Source: Vespula vulgaris
Lineage: Eukaryota > Arthropoda > Insecta > Hymenoptera > Vespidae
Length of the DNA stretch: 64,000 nt
Direction: 5' to 3'
Assembly (NCBI RefSeq): GCF_905475345.1
Contig: NC_066593.1
Span: forward strand, 1,280,774-1,344,773
Shown: piece by piece, positions 22,985 through 31,482 of the stretch
Layout: each line of letters starts with the position of its first letter
Numbering within the stretch: position 1 is the stretch's first letter
Position numbers and translations under genes: made by a program
Notes under the pieces: model-generated
Seen by the model: the letters and a program-made list of their open reading frames with translations, nothing else
What the model was told of the DNA's origin: nothing
Databases searched by the model: none

Positions 22985-25215
22985 GTTACTTATTCCATCA
23001 CATTGCGGACTGAAAAATATATATATATATATTTAAATAAATATATATATATATATGCATATTTCTTTCCTTCTAAGTTCATCATCGCATTTCCAGCTTT
23101 ACGCATTAACATATTTTTCTTTCGTCCGTTTAGACCTCCATAGCCACGTGGTGTCCCATATGCGATAAACGTGTAAGCGATAAAGGAAAAGACACCGATC
23201 GACTTTTAGGGCACGTTCGAAGAAATCATCGAAAAATCTCTGCTCTGGGATTGGATAATCACGTAAATATCGATGATATTTTTCTATGTCTGTCTCTCTC
23301 TCTCTCTCTCTTTCTTTTTCTCTTTGAATATTTCATCGATTAAGAGGAATTTTGTATTATTATTCTTTTCTCCTTTTTTATCCTCTCCTTCTTCTTGTAT
23401 TTTATTTATTTTTTCTTTTCAACAAACGAGTAGCACTCACAAAGAAACGTTTCTATCTATAGTACATAGAAGTAGTACGGGATTGCCCTTACGCTTGTTT
23501 CTTTATCTCTATGTGTTCCACCTTCAACCCCTTTACTCTTATCACCCGTGTTACATTCTTGAACCGTGACTCGTCTCTTTTACCTCGTGAAACGTATAAA
23601 GTCTTGGAATGGACGCAAAAGGAGAACCCTCCAGTTTCTTCCCTCTCATAAAACGTCGAACGAATGCCGAGCGTGAAAAGAATTCCGAGGCATCGTCGCG
23701 GGAAATCGATCTTTATGATGCATTCACGTAAAGGCTCGTTTCGAATGGGAATATTCGTTTACTCGTTCGATAGATACAAGATGTTTTATAATGCGTTTCA
23801 ACCTCGAACGATCATACACACGCGCACACACACTCACACACATACACACATGTATGTATGTACGTATATTTCTTTTTATGATTTTATTAGATACGACATT
23901 TTCTTATTGATCCAATTTTTTTATTATTGTTGTTGTTATTATTATTATTATTCTTTTTTTAGGAAAACGGTGAACAAATTTTGGAAAGACAACAATCGAA
24001 CGGCACGGCACAAGCAAAGCTTTCTAATACGAAGGAAAAAGATAGAAAGAGAATCTACACGACCCGTGGTATATCTACGCGATGTAGAAACATTTAAGAA
24101 GATTCTTTGGGTCTTCGTAATTTTTTTTTGTTTTTTTTGTTTCGTCTCGTTTTGTTTTGTTTTCTAGTGGACACATGGAAGTCGCACGACGAGAAAAAGA
24201 TCTGTCCTCAATGCAGAAAGGAACTTGTACCAGCATTGCACACACGCAGACACAACTTGACAACGTCTCATATGGCAGCGACTTGTCTCCTGGGGTAATT
24301 AGTATACCGATTGACGATTTTACAAAAAAAGTTTAGCAGCTTTTTCTTTCTTTTCTTTTCTTCTTTTATTATTTCTCTCGTTCGCTCCCATCTCCGAAAG
24401 ATTTCATTCCCGTATAATTTTCTTTTTCTTTCTTTTTTCTCTTTTTTTGTTCTTCTCTTTCTTTCTTTTTTTTAAATTAACGATTGCGAAAAGAAGAGAG
24501 GTAGGAAACGTTTGAGCATTTAAAAGCAGAGCACGATAAAACGAAAGAGGGACACGCCTCTCCGAGTTTTTGGTCAGTGCACGGATCCAACGATTAATTT
24601 TCCGCGCACTCCGCGAGCGTCCCCGATGGGAGAGATTAATGACAAGCCCGGGTTCACGAACTTAAGCTCCAACTTGTCAGTTTTAGTCCTGACAATCGTC
24701 CGACCCTTTTAGGCAAAGCTTTGGAAAAGCGCCATTGATTCTCTCGTAATTAATGATTTTTCCAATCGAACTGTATACAGTATCTAGAGTCACGAGCAAG
24801 TAATTTATAGACATCGAACGAGTAAATTAGAAAGCTAAATCGATCGTATCTAGTCCCTAATACCCGTTTTCTCTACGTTCGCGATGATTTAAAATTTTGA
24901 TAGTAAAAAAAAAAAAGAAAAAAGAAAAAAAAAGAATTAAGAGAAAAGAAAAAGAAAAAAGAGAGAGAGAGAAACAAAAATACTGTCCTTTGCGACAGAT
25001 GTTGGCCATTTTGTTTTATACCGTTAATGAAACGCACGAAGAAGATTCGCATGATCTGTCCGGCCTGTGGATACGTTTACGGGACTTACGAGTATAAAAA
25101 TAACGGCCTGGCTCCCTGTCAACCGGATTCCGAGAACTCGCAAGTTCGACTTCCATCTTCGTCCACGAGCTTTCGCGAGAAGGCTACGAGAGAAGAGTCC
25201 TTCTTTCGAGATTAA
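22967..25215 (+). CDS. LITAF-like domain protein, short form (5 exons joined)
   Basis: Joined exons are 22967-22984, 23134-23262, 23963-24068, 24168-24294 and 24999-25215. Together they give 597 nt in one open frame, 198 aa plus stop. In order: a six-residue start; a C2H2-like finger (Cys13, Cys16, His33, His38); a charged linker to about residue 84; then a LITAF-like domain with CPQC (97-100), CWPFC (128-132) inside a hydrophobic stretch, and CPAC followed by Gly-Tyr (147-151). LITAF family proteins bind zinc through two CxxC motifs and insert a hydrophobic segment into the cytosolic face of endosomal or lysosomal membranes. That role here is inferred from the family. All introns have GT/AG ends and every phase agrees. 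The His usually found before the second CxxC is missing (Met-Ile-Cys-Pro). No PPxY or P(S/T)AP motif is visible. The C-terminus is Ser/Glu-rich. Confidence 0.78.
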
Positions 25216-25438
25216 ATCAACGTCGTTCTATATATAAAAAACGATTGAAAACGTTCTCCTATATATATATATATATATATACATACATATACACACACAC
25301 GTACACATATACATACATACATACATCATACATATATATATATATATCTTTTGATTTTTTTCTAATAAAATGTTTACAACGATCGCAGACCTTCTAGAAA
25401 TGCATTTAAAACGTATGAAACGTATTCGTCATTAATTA

Positions 25439-25476
<38 letters not shown>

Positions 25477-27428
25477 GGAAAACTGATCGTACGGATAAAG
25501 ATAAAAATTTACGAAACGGTTAATAAATATTTTAGAAAATTTCTTTTTACGCTTTCAACGAGGATAAATAAATTAACTTAATATTATATCCTACGTAATC
25601 TGAACACACGAGAAGCCACGTTAATAATTATCAACGGAGACGCTCGAGATAATAATTGCGGCTAATCTCTCGTCGTCCTGAGAAGTGAACGGCGTTTTAA
25701 TGACGCCAAGGATAAATTTATGATTTTAGAAAGCGCACTTTTATATACCTCAGAAAGTAGAACGCGATCGGTCTGAAAACGAAGCCAAGCAGCGCTCGTG
25801 GATCTCCGGAACGAAGTTATCCAGAAAGATTTGGCCTTTTGGAAATAGTAAACGAAAAAGGAGTGTTTTTTCGACCAGAGGTTAGTCTATTCCTCGATCA
25901 GAGCTTAGATCTTTCTTATTTGTTTCTTTTTTTTTTCTTTTCTTTTTTTTAATGATCACCGATTGAATAAAAAGAAAGGAAAAAAAGTAAAGAGAAAGTC
26001 TTTTACAAAGAGCTCACGTGACAATCTTTGAAGCTTTCAAAAAAATTGCAATCAACACGTCCTACGATATATGTTAAAATTATCAAATGATATTTGTTTT
26101 ATTGAACAGTGGAAACTTGGAAGTATCACGACAAGAGCTTATTATGTCCGGTGTGTAACGAGGATGCTCTACCTATAGTTTTCACAAAGAGACACATGTT
26201 TTCGAGCTCGAGACTTGGTGCTACTTGCTTGTTAGGGTTAGTTACATCTCTCTCTTTCTCTTATCTGTTCCATTAAATTATCAATGAAACTCTGGTCAGA
26301 CAAAGAATCGGATATAATCAAAGTCATAAATAAGCGAGGTAACAGCCAACAGACAAATATGTCGAAAATTTATCTCCGATAAATACGAAATCGGTCGGAA
26401 GACATAAGTCGATAACGATTAATAGACTAGTTTATACTCCATTATTTCTATCGTAGCATTTCCAACAGAACCAATTCCATTGGTGGAAAATCATTAACGA
26501 AAATAGCCTGGCATTCGTGTATCCTTCAATGAAACAATGCCACACCGTTATAACCATTCGCTTTTCAGATGTTGGCCATTGTGTTTCGTACCTCTGATGT
26601 TGAGTCGAGAGAGACAAGTGAGGCTGGTATGTCCGTTCTGCGGACATAATTACGGAAATTACGCACAGGCGGAAAATAAAAGCGATGACCCGTGGCATCC
26701 TCGTCGTGGACAGCGACGATTAGTCGAAATTACGAGCTCGAAGTTGGACCCTCCCAGTGAACGCGAACATGAACTTAACCCAAACTCGGAATTAGCTGTA
26801 CTAGCTTATCAAGGATTATGGGAGGTGAGAAACGATTTGTTTCTATTTAAACGTATATTCTCAAAAAAAAAAAAAAAAGAAAAAGAATGTATTATCTTTC
26901 TTCTGTTTGTTACTTTTTTCTTTTTAATCGTTTTCTTTATCTATCAATCGTTTCAAACTATTTCCTCGTGTAACATAACCAAAGTCAAACTAGGTTCTTT
27001 TCAACAAACTCGAAACAAAATTTCTGTTAGCCGGTAAAGAAAAAGGATTAACTTTATCGTCGCCTAGTACTTCTCACTCGAGAACGTTTAACGATTCGAA
27101 ACAGGTGCGGGATGCTTCTGAACAAACAGAGAACGTCAACGAGAGAGAAGGTAAAGAAGAAGAAGAAGAAAGAGGAGGAGGAGGAGGAGGAGGAGGAGTC
27201 GAAAGAGGAGGTGCAAGTGTTTCAGAAGTTTTACAGTATCCTAACGGAGAGACAATGTTCCAACCTTCGGAAGGTTGCACCCTTTGTTCGAGGCAGGTCA
27301 CGGGAGATCGTTTCTACGAGACACATCTCGACGAGTTTGACCTGGATTACGATTCCGATTGGTCCATGCGTAATCGTTATCGCGTTAAACGAAATACACG
27401 TCCGTACGATACGTTCTTTGACGATTAA
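22967..27428 (+). CDS. LITAF-like domain protein, long form (alternative 3' module, inferred)
   Basis: Proposed join: 22967-22984, 23134-23262, 25754-25880, 26110-26236, 26569-26824 and 27105-27428. This gives 981 nt in one frame, 326 aa plus stop. It shares the start and finger exon with the short form, then uses a second linker and a second LITAF-like domain: CPVC (104-107), CWPLC (135-139), CPFC plus Gly (155-159). After the domain come a basic stretch, Glu and Gly runs (about 237-250), a CTLC motif with a following His (277, 280, 293) and an Asp-rich end. The four downstream exons are well supported by phase, splice sites and domain content. The junction from 23262 to 25754 is inferred because the 25754 exon has no Met and its frame is closed by TAG at 25727. 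A separate second gene with its own unseen start exon would fit equally well apart from that missing start. Confidence 0.5.
23134..23262 (+). CDS. C2H2-like finger exon, shared N-terminal exon
   Basis: The acceptor is a pyrimidine-rich stretch ending TTTAG at 23133 and the donor is CAC|GTAAAT. The exon is 43 codons with phase 0 at both ends, so it is a symmetrical cassette. It encodes CPIC with two downstream His (C-x2-C-x16-H-x4-H) in a basic context, including the stretch HVRRNH. The spacing is longer than a classical C2H2 finger, so it may be a zinc knuckle rather than a DNA-binding finger. Its phase 0 donor fits both downstream linker exons (23963 and 25754). Confidence 0.75.
23263..23962 (+). 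other. Intron between finger exon and module 1 linker
   Basis: This is a 700-nt intron. It holds pyrimidine-rich tracts, an AC repeat (about 23817-23850) and a TTA repeat just before the acceptor. An ATG-led frame at 23664-23727 (Met-Pro-Ser-Val-Lys start) ends at CAC|GTAAAG in phase 1 and could splice to 24168 as an alternative first coding exon. Its start context is poor and I give it low weight. Confidence 0.5.
23963..24068 (+). CDS. Linker exon of module 1
   Basis: The exon has no Met. The acceptor is very strong (pyrimidine tract ending TTTTTTTAG) and the donor is CCGTG|GTATAT. It runs 35 codons plus one base, phase 0 in and phase 1 out. It encodes a Gln/Lys/Arg-rich, probably disordered linker ending Thr-Thr-Arg, and its last base completes the Val that starts the LITAF-like exon. 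The module 2 linker ends Ser-Thr-Arg at the same place, which supports both exons. Confidence 0.75.
24168..24294 (+). CDS. LITAF-like domain, first half (module 1)
   Basis: The exon is 127 nt, phase 1 in and phase 2 out. The acceptor follows a long T-rich tract and the donor is GGG|GTAATT. It encodes Val-Asp-Thr-Trp-Lys, then CPQC, then a His/Thr stretch ending Ala-Thr-Cys-Leu-Leu-Gly at the start of the membrane-insertion segment. It aligns without gaps to exon 26110-26236, which has the same length and phases. The first CxxC is the N-terminal zinc ligand pair of the LITAF fold. Confidence 0.85.
24295..24998 (+). other. Intron splitting LITAF domain 1, with unique GC-rich core
   Basis: The intron is 704 nt. 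T-rich tracts flank a unique, non-repetitive core at about 24520-24790 that is clearly richer in GC than the rest. It holds a short perfect inverted repeat (TTGTCAG at 24674, CTGACAA at 24689). The equivalent intron in module 2 (26237-26568) is 332 nt and lacks this core, so a regulatory element here is possible. Confidence 0.5.
24999..25215 (+). CDS. LITAF-like domain, second half, and C-terminus of short form (module 1)
   Basis: The acceptor is GCGACAG at 24998. The exon completes the Gly codon and continues CWPFCFIPLM, a basic stretch, then CPAC-Gly-Tyr, the second zinc ligand pair. A Ser/Glu/Arg-rich tail ends at TAA 25213-25215, and AATAAA lies 149 nt past the stop. No good phase 0 donor is present before the stop. 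The only two, at Gln|GTTCGA and inside the domain at Tyr|GTTTAC, are weak. Direct read-through splicing into module 2 therefore looks unlikely. Confidence 0.82.
25216..25753 (+). other. Inter-module region: 3' UTR of short form, then spacer
   Basis: The region holds a TA/AC repeat (25258-25347), AATAAA (25364), an A-run (about 25441-25466) and unique sequence at 25590-25730. No start exon for a separate second gene was found, though a very short one cannot be excluded. A 21-codon ATG frame at 25370-25432 (stop to 25435) has a finger-like ending with two His, but no splice sites and no partner. Confidence 0.45.
25364..25369 (+). terminator. Poly(A) signal AATAAA, module 1
   Basis: This canonical hexamer lies 149 nt beyond the TAA at 25215, after an AT/AC repeat. 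It is consistent with the short form ending between the two LITAF modules. A 3' end here fits alternative last exons or a separate first gene. Confidence 0.55.
25754..25880 (+). CDS. Linker exon of module 2
   Basis: The exon has no Met. The preferred acceptor is ATACCTCAG at 25753. An in-frame alternative ending TTTTAG at 25729 would add eight codons. The donor CAGAG|GTTAGT is strong. With the 25754 start it is 42 codons plus one base, phase 0 in and phase 1 out, as in the module 1 linker. It encodes a basic Lys/Arg/Ser-rich segment ending Ser-Thr-Arg, which leads into Val-Glu-Thr-Trp-Lys. The frame is closed by TAG at 25727-25729, so the exon needs an upstream partner. Confidence 0.68.
26110..26236 (+). 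CDS. LITAF-like domain, first half (module 2)
   Basis: The exon is 127 nt, exactly as long as its module 1 counterpart, with the same phases (1 in, 2 out). The acceptor is TTGAACAG and the donor AGG|GTTAGT. It encodes Val-Glu-Thr-Trp-Lys-Tyr-His-Asp, then CPVC, a His/Phe/Ser stretch and Ala-Thr-Cys-Leu-Leu-Gly. The conserved ends and diverged middle show an old duplication rather than a recent copy. Confidence 0.85.
26569..26824 (+). CDS. LITAF-like domain, second half, plus extension (module 2)
   Basis: The acceptor is GCTTTTCAG and the donor GAG|GTGAGA; phase 2 in, phase 0 out. The exon begins CWPLCFVPLM, then a basic stretch, CPFC-Gly-His and Tyr-Gly-Asn-Tyr, closing the LITAF-like domain. 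About 60 further residues are charged and Pro/Asn-rich and end Leu-Ala-Tyr-Gln-Gly-Leu-Trp-Glu. As in module 1, the residue two before the second CxxC is not His. Confidence 0.85.
27105..27428 (+). CDS. Terminal exon with Glu/Gly runs and CxxC motif (module 2)
   Basis: The acceptor is CGAAACAG at 27104, phase 0 in. The exon is 107 codons plus TAA. A coding GAA/GGA repeat gives a Glu run then a Gly run. Next comes Glu-Gly-CTLC with a Val four residues after the second Cys and a His 13 after it, reminiscent of the CPIC motif in the N-terminal exon. The end is Asp/Tyr-rich, with a basic patch (VKRNTR). Frame +1 is also open across most of the exon because of the repeat, but only this frame joins the previous exon. 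Confidence 0.78.
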   Translation: MRDASEQTENVNEREGKEEEEERGGGGGGGGVERGGASVSEVLQYPNGETMFQPSEGCTLCSRQVTGDRFYETHLDEFDLDYDSDWSMRNRYRVKRNTRPYDTFFDD

Positions 27429-27433
27429 ATAAA
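27428..27433 (+). terminator. Poly(A) signal AATAAA, module 2
   Basis: The hexamer overlaps the last base of the stop codon. If used, the 3' UTR would be only a few tens of bases. A further-downstream signal variant (CATAAA near 27575) could be used instead. Confidence 0.45.
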
Positions 27434-29575
27434 ACCAATAGCTTTAAAAGTTCGTTACAGATTTATTTTAAGTGACAAAAAAAGATGATAATCTTGTATG
27501 AAGTAATCGTTCAAGGTTATCAAGGGATTCTTTGATATGTACAAAGAGAGAGAGAGAGAGAAGAAAAAAAATTCATAAAGCGAACAAAGCGTTTATACCA
27601 ATTTCAGCGTTATATCGATTTCTTAACGATTGTTTCGTACAAATACGATATTCCCTAGTGAATTCAAACGAGAGCAACTAAACCCTTGGTAATTCAGAAA
27701 CGTGCTCCAACTTAAATAAGCTAGTACGTACTCCCTACTTGCAAATAGTTTTGCTTGAACACTCTCGAACGTTTTACCGGTTTTCACTGATGGACGAATA
27801 GCCCATTCCGTAAGGGAATTTGCAGTTTAAGATTTAACTTTGGCTCGTGTCGTTATAGAGAATAGGTACAAAAGAGAATGATCAAAAGAACAAACGTGAA
27901 ACAGAGAAGAGAGAGAGAGAGAGAGACAAAGAGAGAAACAGATTATATGTTAAAGTTGCTACAAGATGATTAACGTTCGACCATTCATCTAACGTTATTA
28001 ATATAGAGTACCAAAGTGAAAGAGGAAGGTGGTACTACATACTCAAAGTCGGAACGAATTGAATCGAACTTTTGAAAGTTCCATTGTTAACAGCTATAAC
28101 TAAGAGGATTCTACGATTTAACAATGGGCCCAAAGAACAAGGAGGACCGAGAATGGCAACGTAATTCGTCTTTGCCGCGCGAAACTTCAAGATAGCTTTA
28201 CTCTAACGAGTGTGGTATACCGTTCTTAAAGAAGTTCCCGGATACGCTTATCTAAACAGTTGGGTTATACACTCTGGGAGATCGTAAATTATGCGTTATA
28301 AGATTCGTGTTAAGCGAAACGTATCGCGTCGTTGACTTTTGCATACATTTTTTTTTTAAAGAAACAAGAAGAACAACAACAACGACCAAAAGAAAAGTAA
28401 AAGAAAAGGAAAAAGAATGAAGATCAAAATGAAGATGAAGAAATAGAAGCAATGTTATCTAATTTTCTCTATCTCTCTATCTCTCTGTCTCTATTTCGAT
28501 CACTTATTTTCTGTTCTCGATATACAAGCAAGAAAGGGTCATCTCCGGCGGGAGTCGGCTTCTCGTTGTCATCGGATGCCAGTCGCACGTTCGCGAAATC
28601 CAATCGGTCGAGCGAGTAGAAAACCGAGAAAGAAAGAGAAAGAGAGAGAAAGAAAGAGAGAGAGAGAGAGAGAGAGGGAGAGAAAGAGGAGGAGAGTTCA
28701 CGTTGCTCTCTTTTCAAGTTTTTCTCGAGTGGAATGACACAGAGAGAAACGTCTCGAAGCTGGCACGTAACGGGCATAAAGCGATCAAACCAATCTCGAC
28801 CATGATCTTACCGTTGGGCAAGAATCGATAGGGTGGACAATATGTGTGTATGTATGTATGTATGACGTACCTATACGTATACATCTATATGTATCTGACC
28901 GATCGAGAATACTTCGATAATTTGATTTCCTTTTAATCAAAAAAAAAAAAAAGAGAGAGAGAAGAGAGAAAAAAAAAAACAAAGAAAAAAATAGAGCACG
29001 ATATATCAAAAGTATATAAAAATTAATGCGATCTATTATACAGATATCCGATAGAATTCCAACGATTTTGCAACGTGATCTCACGATACCAATCCTATCA
29101 AACCTTGGAAATGAAAGAGAAGAATAATAATTGATTGAATTAAATCCTTAACGGATCAGCGAATTGGTGCACTCTTCATCAACGTCCGAGTCACGACGTA
29201 TTCCGACAAATGTAGCAGTACTCGTTCCGTAAACTAACCGTGGGAATCGATAAGAGAAAAAGCTATGAAGTAGCATGTAGAAAGAGGAAGAGAGGAAGAA
29301 CAGAGCGATACTTGTCTATGAACGTGAAGATGCTTCGAAGCGATCGTACCAAACAGAAACACAATGGAAGCTTCGACTTCTTTTTCTTTCTTTCTTTCTT
29401 TCTTCCTTTTTTTCCTTTTTTTTTATTGTTGTTTTAAGTGATCATGAAAGCGGTGCGAGAGTTCGTAAGAAGGCCTTTACAATTAGCATTGCTAACTCAC
29501 CCCACTCTATTTCCTCCTCCTCCACCTCCTCTTACTTCTCCTTCTCTTTAGACACATTTCTCTATGAACGATTCC

Positions 29576-29578
<3 letters not shown>
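27434..29578. other. Downstream intergenic sequence, no gene seen
   Basis: Mostly unique AT-rich DNA with short GA tracts (27547-27562, 27906-27927, 28620-28690). Includes the inverted repeat at 28081-28127. No exon is supported. Confidence 0.5.
28081..28127. repeat. 10-bp perfect inverted repeat
   Basis: CCATTGTTAA (28081-28090) and TTAACAATGG (28118-28127), with a 27-nt spacer in unique sequence 650 bp past the LITAF-like gene. Confidence 0.85.

Positions 29579-29634
<56 letters not shown>
29579..29634. repeat. (CT)n microsatellite
   Basis: 28 uninterrupted CT units. Confidence 0.95.
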
Positions 29635-29638
<4 letters not shown>

Positions 29639-30450
29639 GTGAAGGAGTTTCTTCCTCGTTTTCCCTCGTCGATGTTATCCTTCGGTAACAGTGTCTCCCT
29701 TTTTCTACCTTACCTCGCCAGTTGTTCTCGCACGCTTCGCTGCCCACGGAACAAGAGTCCGCGGCTTCATCGAGTCTTCTCTACCGGCTTGTACTGTTAA
29801 CCACGTAGGGTCAACCTTCGACGTTCCGTAATCGATGCTCTTGTTAGTCGTGTTATACGGACACCTACGATACGCTAATCCCTAAAGGTGCTACGCGCGA
29901 ATCTACCAAGATTATTGGATCGTATATCCCCATCGAATCGAGATAAGACTTTATATTAGATTTATCCTTGTAGAAACTCGTTTTGTATCTTTCATTTTAT
30001 ATCGCGAAGATATGCTACTCTCGTCAAAAGGAAAATAAATAAATAAATAAATAAATAAATAAATGTAAGAAAATTGAAAAAAAAAATACAGTAGATAAGA
30101 TACATATGTATATTATAATCGAAAGACGAATCTATCTCTCTCGCCGGACTAAAGAGAACACGTTTATTTATTTTATAAGAATCACGAAAGAGAACAATTT
30201 TATTAGATTATTATGGATATCGCGATAATATATCTATTCTCTTCTCCTTTCTTCTATTTTCTTATCGCATTAATTCACTCGGAAAATTTGTATATCGAAG
30301 CCAAAGTTCTCAGGTAAAGATTTAACTGGCGGACTTTAAACTGTGTCTAACGCGTAATCCGTCTGTAACACATAACAGAGCTGGTCGTAGGGCGATTTAA
30401 GGTGTGGGTAAAGTTATGAATAAGCTTCCACCTAGAGCTCTGCTATATAT

Positions 30451-30499
<49 letters not shown>

Positions 30500-30961
30500 G
30501 ATATATTGTACGGTCCGGAAGGAATTAGCCGAGAGTAATTCTCGGTTGAATCGCGAAAACGTAGTCATGACATACACATTGCTATGCTCGTATCTGTGTA
30601 TACGTACGTGTGTATGTGTATATTCGTGTAAAGTTCGTAAACATTCCACGAACGTATAAAACGTTTAAGAAAGATCGCCTTATGAACGAAGCCAACAAAT
30701 TTTACGATTCATTTCAAAGTTTCATTCTGGTCTTTCATAAAAAAAAAACAAAAAAAGCGAAAAGAAAAAAATTTATAAATAAACGATAAAGTGGATTAAA
30801 CTGGAGATCGACTGAAGTAAAATTGATGAATTAATTTTTTAATTGTGAAATTTCGAAGACTTCCTTCAGATCAGGCCTTTTAATGCTATATTCCAAAGTG
30901 CAAACGGTGGTTCGCGATAACGCTATTAACCAGGCTCGTTGAAAGGGAGAGAATTCTCTTC

Positions 30962-30999
<38 letters not shown>

Positions 31000-31258
31000 G
31001 TCTAATCTTAACGACGATAATGAGTCAACTCCGGTTTAATTAGGACCAGAACAGACACCTAGGTATACAGTCTTTCTCTTCGTCTCTGTCTGCACCGTCA
31101 TTTAAACGTTCTTCTTGCATCTTACTCACTCATACAATTACTACGCGGTACTTAGAATATTTGCAGAGTAAAGATTAATTAATCCTTCTTGAATATTCCT
31201 TGAATGCGAGTAAATATATGAACGTTTAACGTTAAGATCGTTGGATGGAAGTATTTCG

Positions 31259-31295
<37 letters not shown>

Positions 31296-31380
31296 AAAAT
31301 CACGTAAATTTCGTTGAACAATTTACTCTCTGATTCGGCGAGAGAAAAATTGTTACGTGGAAAATAATAACGAAGGAAAA
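29635..31380. other. AT-rich sequence, no gene seen
   Basis: Includes AAAT units (about 30033-30063), TA (30443-30497), a CT tract near 30967-30995 and a GA tract (31265-31293). 29640-29940 is unique and GC-richer. Confidence 0.5.
30443..30497. repeat. (TA)n microsatellite with ACAT interruption
   Basis: TA tract interrupted once by acatacat. Confidence 0.95.
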
Positions 31381-31384
31381 AGAT

Positions 31385-31389
<5 letters not shown>

Positions 31390-31477
<88 letters not shown>
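31390..31477. repeat. (GA)n microsatellite with GATA interruptions
   Basis: Nearly 90-bp GA tract with two gata interruptions, one of the longest in the window. Confidence 0.95.

Positions 31478-31482
<5 letters not shown>

Noticed and set aside
25370..25435. 21-codon frame with a finger-like end (LLEMHLKRMKRIRH)
   Set aside because: Has the two His but no CxxC, sits just past a poly(A) signal, and lacks splice sites. A decayed finger exon cannot be shown.
27112..27432. Alternative open frame over the terminal exon (Lys/Glu rich)
   Set aside because: Open only because of the GAA/GGA repeat. The other frame joins the upstream exon in phase and has the CxxC motif.
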